The notes beneath the pieces were generated by a model. That model searched no databases and was not told the origin of the DNA. It saw only the letters and a program-made list of their open reading frames with translations. A stretch of DNA of 64,000 bases from Theristus sp. LFF4_11. Its lineage: Eukaryota; Nematoda; Chromadorea; Monhysterida; Xyalidae. The stretch covers positions 147,989 to 211,988 of the forward strand of contig JASANC010005087.1 in assembly GCA_030248135.1 (NCBI GenBank). The letters are read 5' to 3'. Positions 1-11,000 of the stretch are shown piece after piece; the first letter of the stretch is position 1, and the number at the start of each line of letters is the position of its first letter. Made by a program: the position numbers and the translations under genes.

Positions 1-190
1 TAGAAGTTTCTGCGACTTTCTTGCCTGCCATGCAATGTATTTTTGCCATTTTTCAACAAACCCCCACCCCTAGAATTTTTTGTAAAATAACCCCCCCCCC
101 CCACCAATAATCCCCCCCACCAATAAACCCCCACCCCTAAAAGTCGCTGACGTATTAATCCCCCATGGGGGTTTATTGGGGGTAATACGG
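1..190. mobile_element. Right part of a C-rich MITE (TA target, CCGTATTAC ends), truncated by the window edge
   Basis: C tracts alternate with caataa, and the end is GGGGGTAATACGG followed by TA. Positions 1-190 match the right half of the element at 25856-26309 almost base for base; a third diverged copy is at 52192-52597. It sits directly against the start of another MITE at about 192, so it is a nested or adjacent insertion. Confidence 0.75.
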
Positions 191-191
191 T

Positions 192-397
192 ATTATTATC
201 ATTTTTTTGTGTTCTGCAACTCAGTGCGTTTTGCCGACGTAGAAAGGAAACCAGTTTCAATCATTTTCATGTATGTGATAATTCAAAATCGCGCCGAAGT
301 GACTCAGATCACTTTGCCATTTTTTGAATTCCCGCGTCATGCATGAAACATGAAACCGATCTGTGCTCGCATTGAGTCTCGACACCGGAATAAAAGA
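192..397. mobile_element. GACTCA-family MITE copy
   Basis: Inverted ends of the form attattatc..ttttgtgttctgcaactc and gagtctcgacaccggaataa. The same ends (TTATTATTTTTGGTTCTGMGACTCAATGCG-like) occur at about 1568-1779, 15862-16072, 41170-41330, 46525-46726, 51239-51460 and 55213-55420. It is about 200 bp long with no coding capacity, and boundaries are approximate. It lies just upstream of the first EF-hand exon. Confidence 0.6.
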
Positions 398-426
398 TCC
401 TACTGATGCAGAATTCCTCTTTTCAG

Positions 427-1256
427 GCAACGGTGTGATAGAGTTTGACGAGTTTTTGAGTCTCATGACCACGAAATTGAAAGACGTCGATGTGGAAGAG
501 GAAATTCGCGAAGCGTTTCGGGTATGAAGGAATGGAAATCACTGCTGAGTCTGTGAAACGTAGAATTTTGGGTCTCGCTGTTACTACTAGTATTACCAAG
601 TATTCCCTGTACGAGACAAAAATGTGCTAGTACTAGTACAGTTCGTTTGATTGAAGATGATGCGCTCTGCGATAACTCAGCAGGGCGTGTGTGTGTGCCT
701 GTGTGTTTGTGGCAGTGCAACAGAACTGTGTTACCACAGAGTGCTCTGATTTTCAACTAGGATTTACCATACAGTAGATTTGTTTAAACCTGTCACTTTT
801 TGCAGAACACAGAGCTCGCGAAAGAATGAATTAGGGCATTCAACGCGCACATTTAACAACAAATGGCTTTTTTTCAATCAAATCAGACGAACCGGACACA
901 TTCGTTTTCCTTGCTGTAATTCAAAGTATTCTGTGCTTGCTGCTCTCTATTCTGCAAAAAACGTGACCGGTTTACTCAAACATACCGTGCGTACTTTAAG
1001 GGGCATTCATGAAGCAGTGTTTAGTGACCGCGTACGTACACGTGAATGTTTTCACACAGCTACGCGTCACTAAGTAATGCTTCATGAATGCCGCTTTAGG
1101 TGTTCGACGTGCGCGCGGAGGGACGCATTCCAGTTGAGGAGTTCAAGAACGTCATTCTCCTGTTGGCTGACGACGAACTGAAATTGACGAAACAGGAGGT
1201 CGACGACTTGTGCAACGAAGCGGACGCGGACAAGGACGGCTACATCTACTATCCAG
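427..1256 (+). CDS. Calmodulin-like EF-hand protein, two internal exons (partial at both ends)
   Basis: Exons 427-521 and 1100-1256 join in phase. The first gives the end of EF-hand 2 ([14 protein letters not shown]) and the linker ending EEEIREAFR; the second continues [15 protein letters not shown] and ends with a canonical loop, [11 protein letters not shown]. The linker [12 protein letters not shown] is close to calmodulin/troponin C, so the product is probably a calcium sensor. EF-hand 3 ([12 protein letters not shown]) lacks acidic residues at positions 3 and 5 and probably does not bind calcium; EF-hand 4 looks functional. The exon stops one base into the codon for loop position 12, so at least one more exon lies downstream. 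I could not place that exon, and the N-terminal half is outside the window. Acceptors are tttcag at 421-426 and ctttag at 1094-1099, the latter at the edge of a MITE. Which calmodulin-like paralogue this is cannot be told. Confidence 0.85.
999..1095. mobile_element. PIF/Harbinger-type MITE, copy 1, at the EF-hand intron acceptor
   Basis: A 97-bp inverted-repeat element begins AGGGGCATTCATGAAGCA and ends TGCTTCATGAATGCCGCT. It is flanked by TTA on both sides (996-998 and 1096-1098). TIRs starting with G-rich GGGGC and a 3-bp TWA duplication are typical of PIF/Harbinger (Tourist-like) MITEs. Three more copies are at 28123, 29658 and 42489. The right TTA plus the next G forms the splice acceptor of the EF-hand exon at 1100. 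Confidence 0.85.
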
Positions 1257-3792
1257 GTAACGTACAGTGGTACACGTATAGTCGAACTCTGAATTATGGG
1301 GAATCAGCTGATTGGTTGGGATTACAGTGTGCATGCTTTCATTTTACTTTCCACATCTACGGAACAATGAAAACACGGTTCAACAATATATGGTATGGTC
1401 ATCTTATACACACGTTTGATTGTCATTTGTTACATTTAGAACTTTCAAAAAAGGTCTATGTTCATGCAAACTGCACGTGTCAACGTGCAGACGGACAGAC
1501 ACACACAGACACGAATCGTTTCTTAGCGCAAAGACGTACGTTCTCACGTGACGCTTGAAGTGACGGATTATTATCTTTTTTACTTTGGTTCCGAGACTCA
1601 CTGCCCGCGTAGATGTTGCAGTTGCATGCATGACGCGGGAATTCAAAATTGGTAAAGTGATGCGAGTCCCTTAATTAGGGCCGAGTCACATGGGCGATTT
1701 TGAATTACCATATAAACATTGAAACTAGCTTCCTTTTTACGTCTGCACACGCATTCAGTCGCAGAACCGAAAATAGAATTTTTAACGTATTTACCCAAAC
1801 GCCAACATTCATTCATGTTGCCGTGTCTGTCTGTTTGTGTGTCGACACGTTCGGCCGCACACTGAGAAAACGTGGCTGACTACTAAAGAGGCTACAACGC
1901 GTGCTATCAGAAAAGTGCGCTGGCATGGTAAACTGCAAACGGTAAATGCGTTTTAGTAGCCACGTTTTAGCGATGCGTCTGGTATCAATGCAAGTGTAAA
2001 TTATTATGTTTTTACGTGCGCTGTGATAAGAAACTTATGTTACGACTTTTTAGAATTCGCTACTATGATGACGACAACGAAGTGAAACAAATGCGATTTG
2101 AACTTTTGATTACAGAATTGTTCTGGAATGGTACATGTTTTCATACTAACCACGTATGTCGAATGTATGTCGTATTTTTTGTTTTTTATCCACACAAGCT
2201 GGTGATACACAGAAACAACATTGAAAGTAAAGGAGAAACGGTGCGTACTGATAAAATGTTATACTGATAACGTGTGTTTGTTTAAACCTGTCACTTATTT
2301 TCCGCAGAATGTGAATCTTTTTGAATTACAGTGAGAAGGACGAATGTGTCAGATTTGGCTGAAATCAAACACCCAATTTGGGGCCCAATGTTTTCTGGCA
2401 ACTCCGATCATCCCATTCATTCATTCTTCTTTCGCGAGCTCTGTGTTCTGCAAAATAAGCTGACACGTTCGAACAAACATACTGCAGTAACTTTATTGTC
2501 TTATTACCAACGTGTGAACCCAACGCTAGCAACAACTTAGCAAAAACATCAGTAGCAAAGTTGGAAAACAGCATTTTCTCAGTGTAGCCAGTTCAAAGCT
2601 CACTGCATAAATTTGCATATCGCGTCAGAAATGCAACTAAATTTACAGCTGCAACCCTGAGTTAGGCACCGTTAAAAGGACTAATGTTACTGAACAGAAA
2701 AAAAACGTTTTTAAAGAGTTCGACAACCATTTTCAACAATTTTCAACGACAACAAAATTCATAAAACAGTAACCCAAACAGCCTGCTTGATGTCTATATA
2801 ATTTTACCACAACTAGATTTTATTGTGGCACTAAGATTGATGGAGGCAAGGAAAAAAAGTTGAAAGGCACAAACAAGCATCACAGATAACACCAGTTAGA
2901 ATCTGCGAGACGAAAATTAGTCAAATATCGGAATGAATCATCCACAGTCTAGCAAGCACGAAAACTTATTTGGAACAGACAAAAAAACTAAGAGAGCATG
3001 GTAGCCAAAAAAAGTCCTATCACATGTCAACAAGCACACAATCAACCAAGTAAAGCCCAACATAATACTGAGCGTGAAATTTGGTATTCGCAAATAGAGT
3101 TGCCAAAAAGCATTTGTTTTTCAAATCTACCGTAAAAATGGCATTTTTTTTCGTTGGCAACCCCAGTCGAAAACCTTTGCACCACTAAAAAAGCAATCAT
3201 ACCTAAGCTAAGCCTTGAATGCAAGAAGGAAATAGACAACATAGACATGGACAAAGTGTGATATGACAATTCTTTTGTTCTCAGTTCAGTTCACGGTACT
3301 ACAATAACGTAGTAGGAGATTCTGGCGCAAATCCGCACAAATATCCACCTCCCAGTTATGTCCCCGAGGTTTTGTCATGCTCCCTAATGCCCCCTGTTTC
3401 TGGTTTAGCCTTTTAACGGTCTTTATTTTAGCACTTCGCTACGCCATCACTCAGATCAACGAAAGCTAAAGCAAGTTCTAAGCTTTCAAAACGAAAAACC
3501 AATTCTTATTCAAATCCGACAGCTTTTTTCATAACCACCAAAAACGTCCATGGCATAAAAAACAGGGCAACAGCAAAACTCCGAGAGCACGAAAACCTGT
3601 GGATCTCATGGTGCACGAAAAAACCTGCAGGGGAAAACAGGAAAAAAATGCCGGGGCGTATTCGCGCCCTGGTACCCCTTCTCCCATCATTCACGCTTAT
3701 GGTACTAGGTCGAACTAAAAAAACTTCAACAAACCGCCCACAACAGGAACCACTGCGACATTTTGTAAGGAAGGCTTAGCTCTAGGAGTCAC
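1257..3792. other. Spacer between the EF-hand exon and the 3' end of SLC25A32
   Basis: No exon could be supported here. It holds half of a Tc1-type MITE (about 1274-1330, TCGAACTCTGAATTATGG then AATCAGCTGATTGGTTG), a GACTCA-family MITE at about 1568-1779, and AT-rich unique DNA. The missing last exon(s) of the EF-hand gene should be in this stretch. A TTTATT at about 3423, read as AATAAA on the - strand, could be a poly(A) signal for SLC25A32. Confidence 0.5.
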
Positions 3793-6680
3793 TCAAGCAC
3801 CTCGATGCATGTTCACAACAGATTCATACGTAACGAATGTGATACAAGTAGCCGGGGTGACCCTGAGCAAACTGGCCAGCAGTCCCTTATAGAAACCCCT
3901 GGCGCCCTCGCCCCGGTACGTCCGGGCGATACAATCGACAACGCCGCCGTATGTGCAGTGTTGATCTTGCAGACGCGCGCGCACCACTTGATACGGATAG
4001 GTGATCGAGACGGCGGCCATTTTGGACAGCGCCGCGAACGTCAGATACCATGTGGTGTCCTGGAAGCGAGTCAACGATTGGGTGATTTCAGGCGACTGGT
4101 TATTGCAACGGTTGATTAGCAGATTCACAGTTGATTCATTGGTTGATTTGGGGTGATTGATTGTTATTATTGATTAACGTGATTGATTAACAACTCGCGG
4201 GCTGCTTGATGAACATGATGAAGCTAGTGACGGCGTCGATTTGAGCGAGTGATTGATAGGTCGGTGAGTTTTTAAGTGTTGTGTGTCGAAATGTTTTCTT
4301 TGTTCACGAAAACCTACCAATTTGGCAGTGGTTGGAATGTTTCTGTGGAGGCAGTATCGATATTTCAGCTCATCATAGACCATGAACTGGACAGCGCCAT
4401 GCGACGTGCCGATCAAGCCCGGTACGAAACCCTAAAATTAGAATTTTTACCGTCGAATTCATAAAAAAAGGTTTCACCTTGGAAAACAGCCGCTGAAAAA
4501 CGTGAGTCCTTGCGGTGGGGCTGCATACTGCTAGGAAGCAGCCAATTAGACTGGATAAGTAAATACAGAATTCGTGAATACTGAAATTATTGTCCAGTTT
4601 TTGTTTTCAAAAACACGGTTTTGGTTCCCCAAACTGCAAACATACTGGTTTGTGTGTCCTTCTGCTGAAAACAGTGTCCAACGACAGTCGAACTCTAACT
4701 TACAGCCAATCAGCCAATTGGCTGGCGATCACTTGACGCATGCCTCTGTGCAGGACAGACGCCGTCGCTCCCTACCGCAATTTCCGCACGCAACGCATGC
4801 ATGCACGTGATCACCAACCACTCAGCGCACTGAAGAAATTTCAGAGGTCGACTTTACACACACAGAAAAAAAGAGAAACTAAAGTGACCAATAACATCTA
4901 GTGGTTTGCTCTCTCCAGAGCCGACGGTAAATTGGACTCGGGGTAGTATTGCCCGTTTCCGCCGGAGTTTCGCACCTTACGGTTTCCGGAACCGGTGCGC
5001 GAACAATTCAATTTGAAAAAAAAACCAATTTCGCAACAATGAAAAACACCGAAACCAACGCGCACACCTTGTAGAAGCCTCGTATGCCCTCCCGTCGCGC
5101 GATCTGCACGAGCGCATCGCGCATGCCACCGTACATCCGCTGCTGACATTCGTACTGCAGACAAAGGCGCGTTTTCACGACCCAAATCGGATTCGTCAGC
5201 GCCTGTGTGCCGCAGCCTGGCCGAATTTTAGGTGCGTTTGATTTGTTGACACGAGAACTTTCTGGGTGTCATGCAAAAATCACCGCAATGTTCATAATCA
5301 CCGCAAAAAAAACTATTCTCTAAAACTGTTCTCTGTGGGTTTCCCGATTTGTTCCTTTATATGAACAACGAATGGCAACATGCTTGGCTGAGGAGACCAA
5401 CGACTGTATGCATTTCAGCTTTACGGAAAGCTTTAAGTGATGATTCTGGCTTTTGTTTGGCATCTTTTTTCGGTGATTTCACACAATAAATTAGAAGGCG
5501 CGCGACACTGATCGCGTCCAGAGTGAAACCGAACACGGTAGCTACCGTACTCCGTTCACCGTTCAACTGAGTCGCATGACGGGACGAGACAATAAAAACG
5601 GAAAAATAGCTTTGCAAATACAAACGCTAGATTATTTTCCGGTGCAAACCGGTTGCCCGAAAGCCAAACCTCAACCCGATGCCCCTACACCTAAACCTGC
5701 GACAATGCCAGCAAACATGTGGTGTGCGGCCGTCAAATCCTCGTCGTCGTGAGATCGCATGCGTGATTTGAGAATGTTGTAACTGTAATGGAAAACAAAC
5801 ACAAACAAACAATTGCGGTTAAGCAGTTAGGATGAAAACTCATCCTGCCAAAAACCGCAAAGACGTTGCAGTCGAATACAGTGTTTTATTTCTGATCCAG
5901 ATTATTGATGTCCGCCACGTTCTCCACCGTTTCACGTGCCGCGGGTCTACCAGCTTTTTTAATGCACAAAGCATAATCCAACCGAATATAGCAACAAATG
6001 ACAGTGCAATGTGCGGTTCTGTTTCCTGCTTTTTGCGAAATAAAATACATGGATTTCAAGTGGCAAATGCACCGACGTGTGCACAAAATCGGTTAAGTGC
6101 CACCGCCCAGCATCAAAGCAGCTAAAGCAAACCAAACGCTCGCCAAAAGTGGTCAACACAAAGAAAATCTGAAATAAAATCAAAGCACCAAACAAAACGC
6201 CTTACAACTGAAAATACAGGCCCCAAGCGGCCGTAGAGCCGAGCAAATTCGGCGTAGCACCCTGATAGAGGCCCCGTAGGCCGTGCACCCTGATCACGGA
6301 GCTCGCAGCCTGCACGTAGCCGGAATACTGCGGCCTGTGGAGGGCTCTGGCGTGGGCGGTGCCCTCGTTCACTGGAACACAATGAGAACAAAATGTGGCA
6401 TCGTCTGAAGCAGTAACAACCCAGTTTGCTTTCAACGAGAGTGGCATTCACACCGTTTTTGCTGGCTCTGGCAAGATGAAAAAAGCGGTTTGCGCCAACT
6501 CAATCTATATTTTGTTTCGCAAATTTGCACACAACCAAAAGGCATCATGTGAAAATGAAACCAACCAGCGAAGCGTATTTTCAGCAAGTCAAGTGGATGC
6601 ACCACCAGTGTGCTCAAAAAACCGCCCGCTAGGCCGCCGAGCAAATGGTCGAGCTGCAATGGCACACTCGAAACAACCAT
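3793..6680 (-). CDS. SLC25A32: Mitochondrial folate/FAD carrier, SLC25 family
   Basis: Six exons on the - strand (6680-6566, 6371-6206, 5782-5697, 5216-5068, 4431-4318, 4059-3793) splice in phase to 298 codons plus stop; the human protein has 315. All three carrier repeats are present with their signature motifs: HPLDLLKIR near residue 28, NPIWVVKTR in the middle and [14 protein letters not shown] near the end. Each repeat has the follow-on helix motif ([23 protein letters not shown]). The stretch [16 protein letters not shown] matches SLC25A32 closely and separates it from other carriers. The family sits in the inner mitochondrial membrane with six membrane helices and is credited with importing folate and/or FAD. 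The start at 6680 is the first ATG of the exon, and the short N-terminus before helix 1 fits it. All introns are GT-AG. It faces the EF-hand gene tail to tail. Confidence 0.95.
4683..4822. repeat. Degenerate Tc1-type MITE in SLC25A32 intron 5 (between exons 5216-5068 and 4431-4318)
   Basis: It begins ACAGTCGAACTCTAACTTAC followed by AATCAGCC..TTGGCTGG, and ends with CACCAACCACTCAGC. This matches the family whose best copies are at 16526-16690 and 55747-55908. The right terminus is eroded. Confidence 0.55.
4909..4995. repeat. Fragment of a dispersed retroposon-like repeat
   Basis: The sequence running gagccgacggtaaattgg, then ttgcccgtttccgccgg, then acggtttccgga resembles 42970-43060. In that second copy it lies downstream of a stretch with a pol III B-box-like GTTCGAACC, suggesting a SINE body. 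Only two copies are in the window, so classification is tentative. Confidence 0.4.
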
Positions 6681-8085
6681 CGAGTATGCACTGTCTGCAT
6701 TGAGAAACGTTTTCTAATATTTGCAACCCCTTGTATTCTGGGGTACCACCGGTTTCAGAAATTTGGTGGCACCAAACTGCGATGGTTTCGTGTAAAGGCG
6801 GAGAGTTTCGCGACCCAGTGAGACGACCTCGCCATGACAGGGGACTGCCACCAAGGCTCGCTCTGCTACGGGGGGCAACAGTTACCCGAATTCTGTCTTG
6901 ATTTCGGGGGCTTTCGCTTTGCTTGCAGGATGTTTGCAAGCATTTTTTCCATGAAAATTTAGCATGAGCAGAAAAACACCCGAACTAGATTGGTTTGGTA
7001 TCACAACCGTTTCTTTCAATATCATTATTGTCAGTCAACCCCATTACCGCTAGTCTGGCAATCTTTATTAATTGAAAGAAAATACGTTTTGCTAACAAAC
7101 AATGACGACGAATGCAAAGTACCAGTCCAAAGTCAGTGCACTCTGCTAGAACGCAGTAATGCTAAACAGTGACGAACAAACACACAGGCACGTACACATG
7201 GAGCAACACGCGCTGTGCTGTGGTGTGGTACCGCATGTGTTTGTTGTGAACGGAGTGCACGTCTTCAAACTAGGACTTTATGAACCCAAGAAACAATTGC
7301 ACAATACAACAATTCCGTGATACTAAACAAACACACAAAATATCCAACAACGGTAGTTTACAGAAAAAGAAAAAAACAGGAAACAAACGCCCAAAAAAAC
7401 ACAAAGTTTGCAATTTTCTTATGGATCACTAAAACCCAATGAAAAACAAGCATAACCACTGCTATGGAACAGGTTACAGATGGAACTGAAGCGTGAAAAT
7501 GGGTTATTTATTCATGAAACATATCTAAGAGCGACACATTTAACGATGCACCGAACAATTAATCTGTCAATCTCAACCTGGCAACCTGGCAATCACTGTT
7601 GCTGTGCTTCTCGCTCATTCCGTACCATCGCAAACGCCATTTTCACCACATATGGATTTGGGCTGGCTGAAACAAAACAACAACCAATTTGGGTATCTTT
7701 GTGTACCACAACCAATTTTCACTGACTACCGTAATGAATTTTATTGATTGATTGATTGAACAATTTTGAAACTTCTGAGGTGGGAAGTGGCTTGCGGGAA
7801 TCGACGGCGTCGCTCCACGGTACACCACAAGTCTGATGTGCACAACAACTGCCACCAATCAAATGGACAGACAGATCGAACGTGTGCTGGGGGCGTAACT
7901 TTCAACGTTGGCGCGTTCTACGGTGAAAGCACACACACACGACACACATGCACGTTTCACCACAACAGACTGGCGTGCGGCGCCGTGGTGCGCACCGTAC
8001 GTTTCAGATTTCATCACCGCCTCCGCAGCTGGGGTAAACGGGAGGGCTACTAAAAGCGGCCACTACGACGTGAACAGCACAGTAA
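6681..8085. other. Spacer between SLC25A32 and the HNRNPL 3' end
   Basis: No exon recognised. It presumably holds the SLC25A32 promoter and 5' UTR and the HNRNPL 3' UTR. A TTTATT at about 7738 (AATAAA on the - strand), 350 bp past the stop, is a possible HNRNPL poly(A) signal. The ATTG repeats just after it are simple sequence. Confidence 0.4.
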
Positions 8086-11000
8086 TCATTCCCGTCCGGG
8101 CCGGAACCGTTCGCTCAGTGTGACTGACAGCAAAAACACACAAAAAAACAACAAAGAACTCTGCACCAATTGAGAAGCGAAAACAAAACAAGCACAAAGC
8201 GAGCGCACTCTGACTGTCGACGGGCGTGTGGTTGGCCAGGACGAGCGCGTCCGTCGCCTCCTCGACCGAGTTGAACTCTGCCAGGCCAGACGAGCTGCGT
8301 TCGGATTTGCCCGCGAAGATCACCACCTTCGCTGGCACCACGGCGCCCGCAACCTCGAACATCTGAATCGAAGTGAGCGTCAGAGAATAACAGTGCACGT
8401 GATGCGAGATTTTACGACTTATGCCACCACGTATCATGCGAAGCGGAGCGGAGCGGACAGCGGATGCAGGCATAATATGGCCCATTGGTCGTTCGCGCTA
8501 AAATTCCAAACTTTCTGTGCCTCGCAATGTGAGCAAAAAAGGAGCTGAGAAATTTTTCTCCTGCACACAGGTAGATAATCCATAGATATGCTGTGTGCAC
8601 TAGAAATTTTTTCGTGGTGATCTTCTATACACGCTGTGTGCGCAAAACATCGATTCTGAATTCGCTGTTTCTTATTCTTCTATACCCCTTTTTTTCGGTC
8701 ATGTCATAAAATTTGTTCGCAGTTTCAGTGATATGAAGAAAAATCTGACTGTTATGATAAAAACATTTCCTAGGGTAAAAGATGCCAAATTTTTCAAATT
8801 TCGCATTCATTTTTTTCTACGATGCTCCAAAAGGTTTAAAATTTAGCCTTTTTGCACAAAATGACGAAAAAACGCGTATTTTGACGTGTATTTGCGACTT
8901 CTGCGCATGAAACAAACCGTTATTTGACAAATCACAAAGTTTCCGGGGTAACCAACAGCGGAGAGTTTGAATTTGACCTATATAAAAAAAAAATAAAGGA
9001 ATAGCAGTTAAATAACTAAAATCGTGACGATTTCGGACGAATCGGCCGTGAAAATTGGCGAAATCGTTCCACAAACAAAAAAATGAGAAACTGGTGTAGT
9101 TGGGGGTAATATAATGCGCTGATCACGAATTTTGGATTAGTTTTCTTATGTGAGCAACTCTAGATACTGAATCGTGACGATTTCGGCCGAATCGGTCGTG
9201 GAAATTGGTGAAATCGGTCCAAAAACAAAAAATGAGAAACTGGTGTAGTCCGCGGTAATTCAATGCGCTGATCACGGATTTTGGGTTAGTTTTCTTCTGT
9301 GAGCAACTCTAGTTACCTAATCGCGACGATTTAGGGCGAATCGGCCGTGGAAATTGGCGAAATCGGTCCAGAAACGAAAAACAAGAAATGGATGTTTTCC
9401 AGGGTAATTCAATGCGCAGATCACGTATTTTGAGTTAGTTTTCTTATGTGAGCACTCTACATACTGAATCTCGACGATTTCGGGCGAATCGGCCGTGGAA
9501 ATTGGCGTATGCTGACTGTGACGATTTCGAGCGAATTGGCCGCGGAAATTGGCGAAACCGGTTTAAAAACAAAAAAAACTGGAAACCCGTGTAGTCCAGA
9601 GTAATTCAATGCGCTGATCCCGGATTTTGGGTTAAATTTCTAATGTGAGCAATTTTTGATACCGAATCGTGACGATTTCGGGTAAATCGGCTATGGAAGC
9701 TGACGACATCTCTCCAAAACAAAAAATGGAAAAATTCTGTGCGCTGATGCCCAATGGGAAGTACGGAAGAATCAACGAATTCTGAATATTGTTCAATTTT
9801 TGGGGCTTATGTAAAAGTCCGAATATTATCTAAAAAATGCGGAAGACGCATATAAAAAGAGGAATACGGCTTTGCGTAAGCAGTGAGAAACTTGGCTTGA
9901 CAACTATTTTCAAATCTCTGATGTGGCACACGGATACAAGTACATAAGAGCCATATTTTTGCGCCGTTTATTCATTATTTCGGTTGCACATGGTAACCCT
10001 GTTACTTTTTCGACAAACGAAGCGTTCACATTCGATGCATGGTGACCTAAAACCACTAAAATAGAGATTAGATCTTGGATCACTGACACTGCTTTGCCCA
10101 CGACAAAGCGTTGCGCAGAGGTAATGGTGAAGGCAATTGTTCGCGGGACGGACGGTTGAGCCAACATCCACACTCTTCCTACAACAATCCACAGGATTTT
10201 AGTACCTTCGGGTTTTTGGAACTGGGGAGGAGGATGAAAATCAACGGAAGACAACACATTTTGTCACTGGTGTGTGCGTACGTACAGTATGGCCGAACTA
10301 ATAAGGCAGTCCATCAAGGTGGGATCAGTCACAGACTAGGAGTTGTCTTTTTCAGAAAATGCCAACAGAATTCGCAATTATATGTGCAAAGGAGAAAGAA
10401 TGAGCATGATAGCACGAAGAATCCATTAGTTAAAAAAAACACGTCAAATTTGGTACACAATGGGTTTCTGAACGTCTTTTTTCTTTATTCAAATTCAAAA
10501 GCTGCCATGTTTACTCGGCCATTCCGTACGTCAACAATTAAGCTTTGCAGTCTTAAATTTTTTTGTTTCTGCACAGAGTTTGCAGAATTTCGTACATGCT
10601 GTGATTTCCAACTAAACTGAAGAGGACAATCGAAAAACGGTTTTCAAGATTTTTTACGTTTTTCAGCAAAACAAACGCGGCGCAAAAATATAACTCTTAC
10701 GTACTTGTATCCGTGTGCCACATCAGAGATTTGAAAATAGTTGTCAAGCCAAGTTTCTCACTGCTTACGCAAAGCCATATTCCTCCTTTTATATGCGTCT
10801 TCCGCATTTTTAGATAATAGTCCATCTGGCTAATATGTACAACTAGCTGATTGGTGGCTTGCAGGCTGATCCATGCGTTCTGTGCAGGCTGATGCGTGCA
10901 TTCTGTGCAGGGGAGGCGGAGTTTGCCTGCACAGTTGCATGCATCAACTAACTGCACGTGTGTGCAATCAACCAGTCAGCTAGTTGTATGTATTAGCCAA

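Noticed and set aside
999..1095. Short hairpins (PIF MITEs) as microRNA precursors
   Set aside because: They are flanked by target duplications and occur in several copies with diverged arms, which fits MITEs; nothing in the sequence shows processing.
2301..2320. Candidate terminal exon of the EF-hand gene after ttttccgcag at 2291-2306 region (giving a stop after a few codons)
   Set aside because: The phase fits but the sequence (ECESF) does not resemble an EF-hand end, and the surrounding tttaaacctgtcac motif is repeated at 780, so it may be repeat-derived.
9020..9735. Regular direct repeats that might suggest a CRISPR array
   Set aside because: Unit of 149 bp without repeat/spacer alternation, in a eukaryotic intron; it is a satellite linked to a DNA element.
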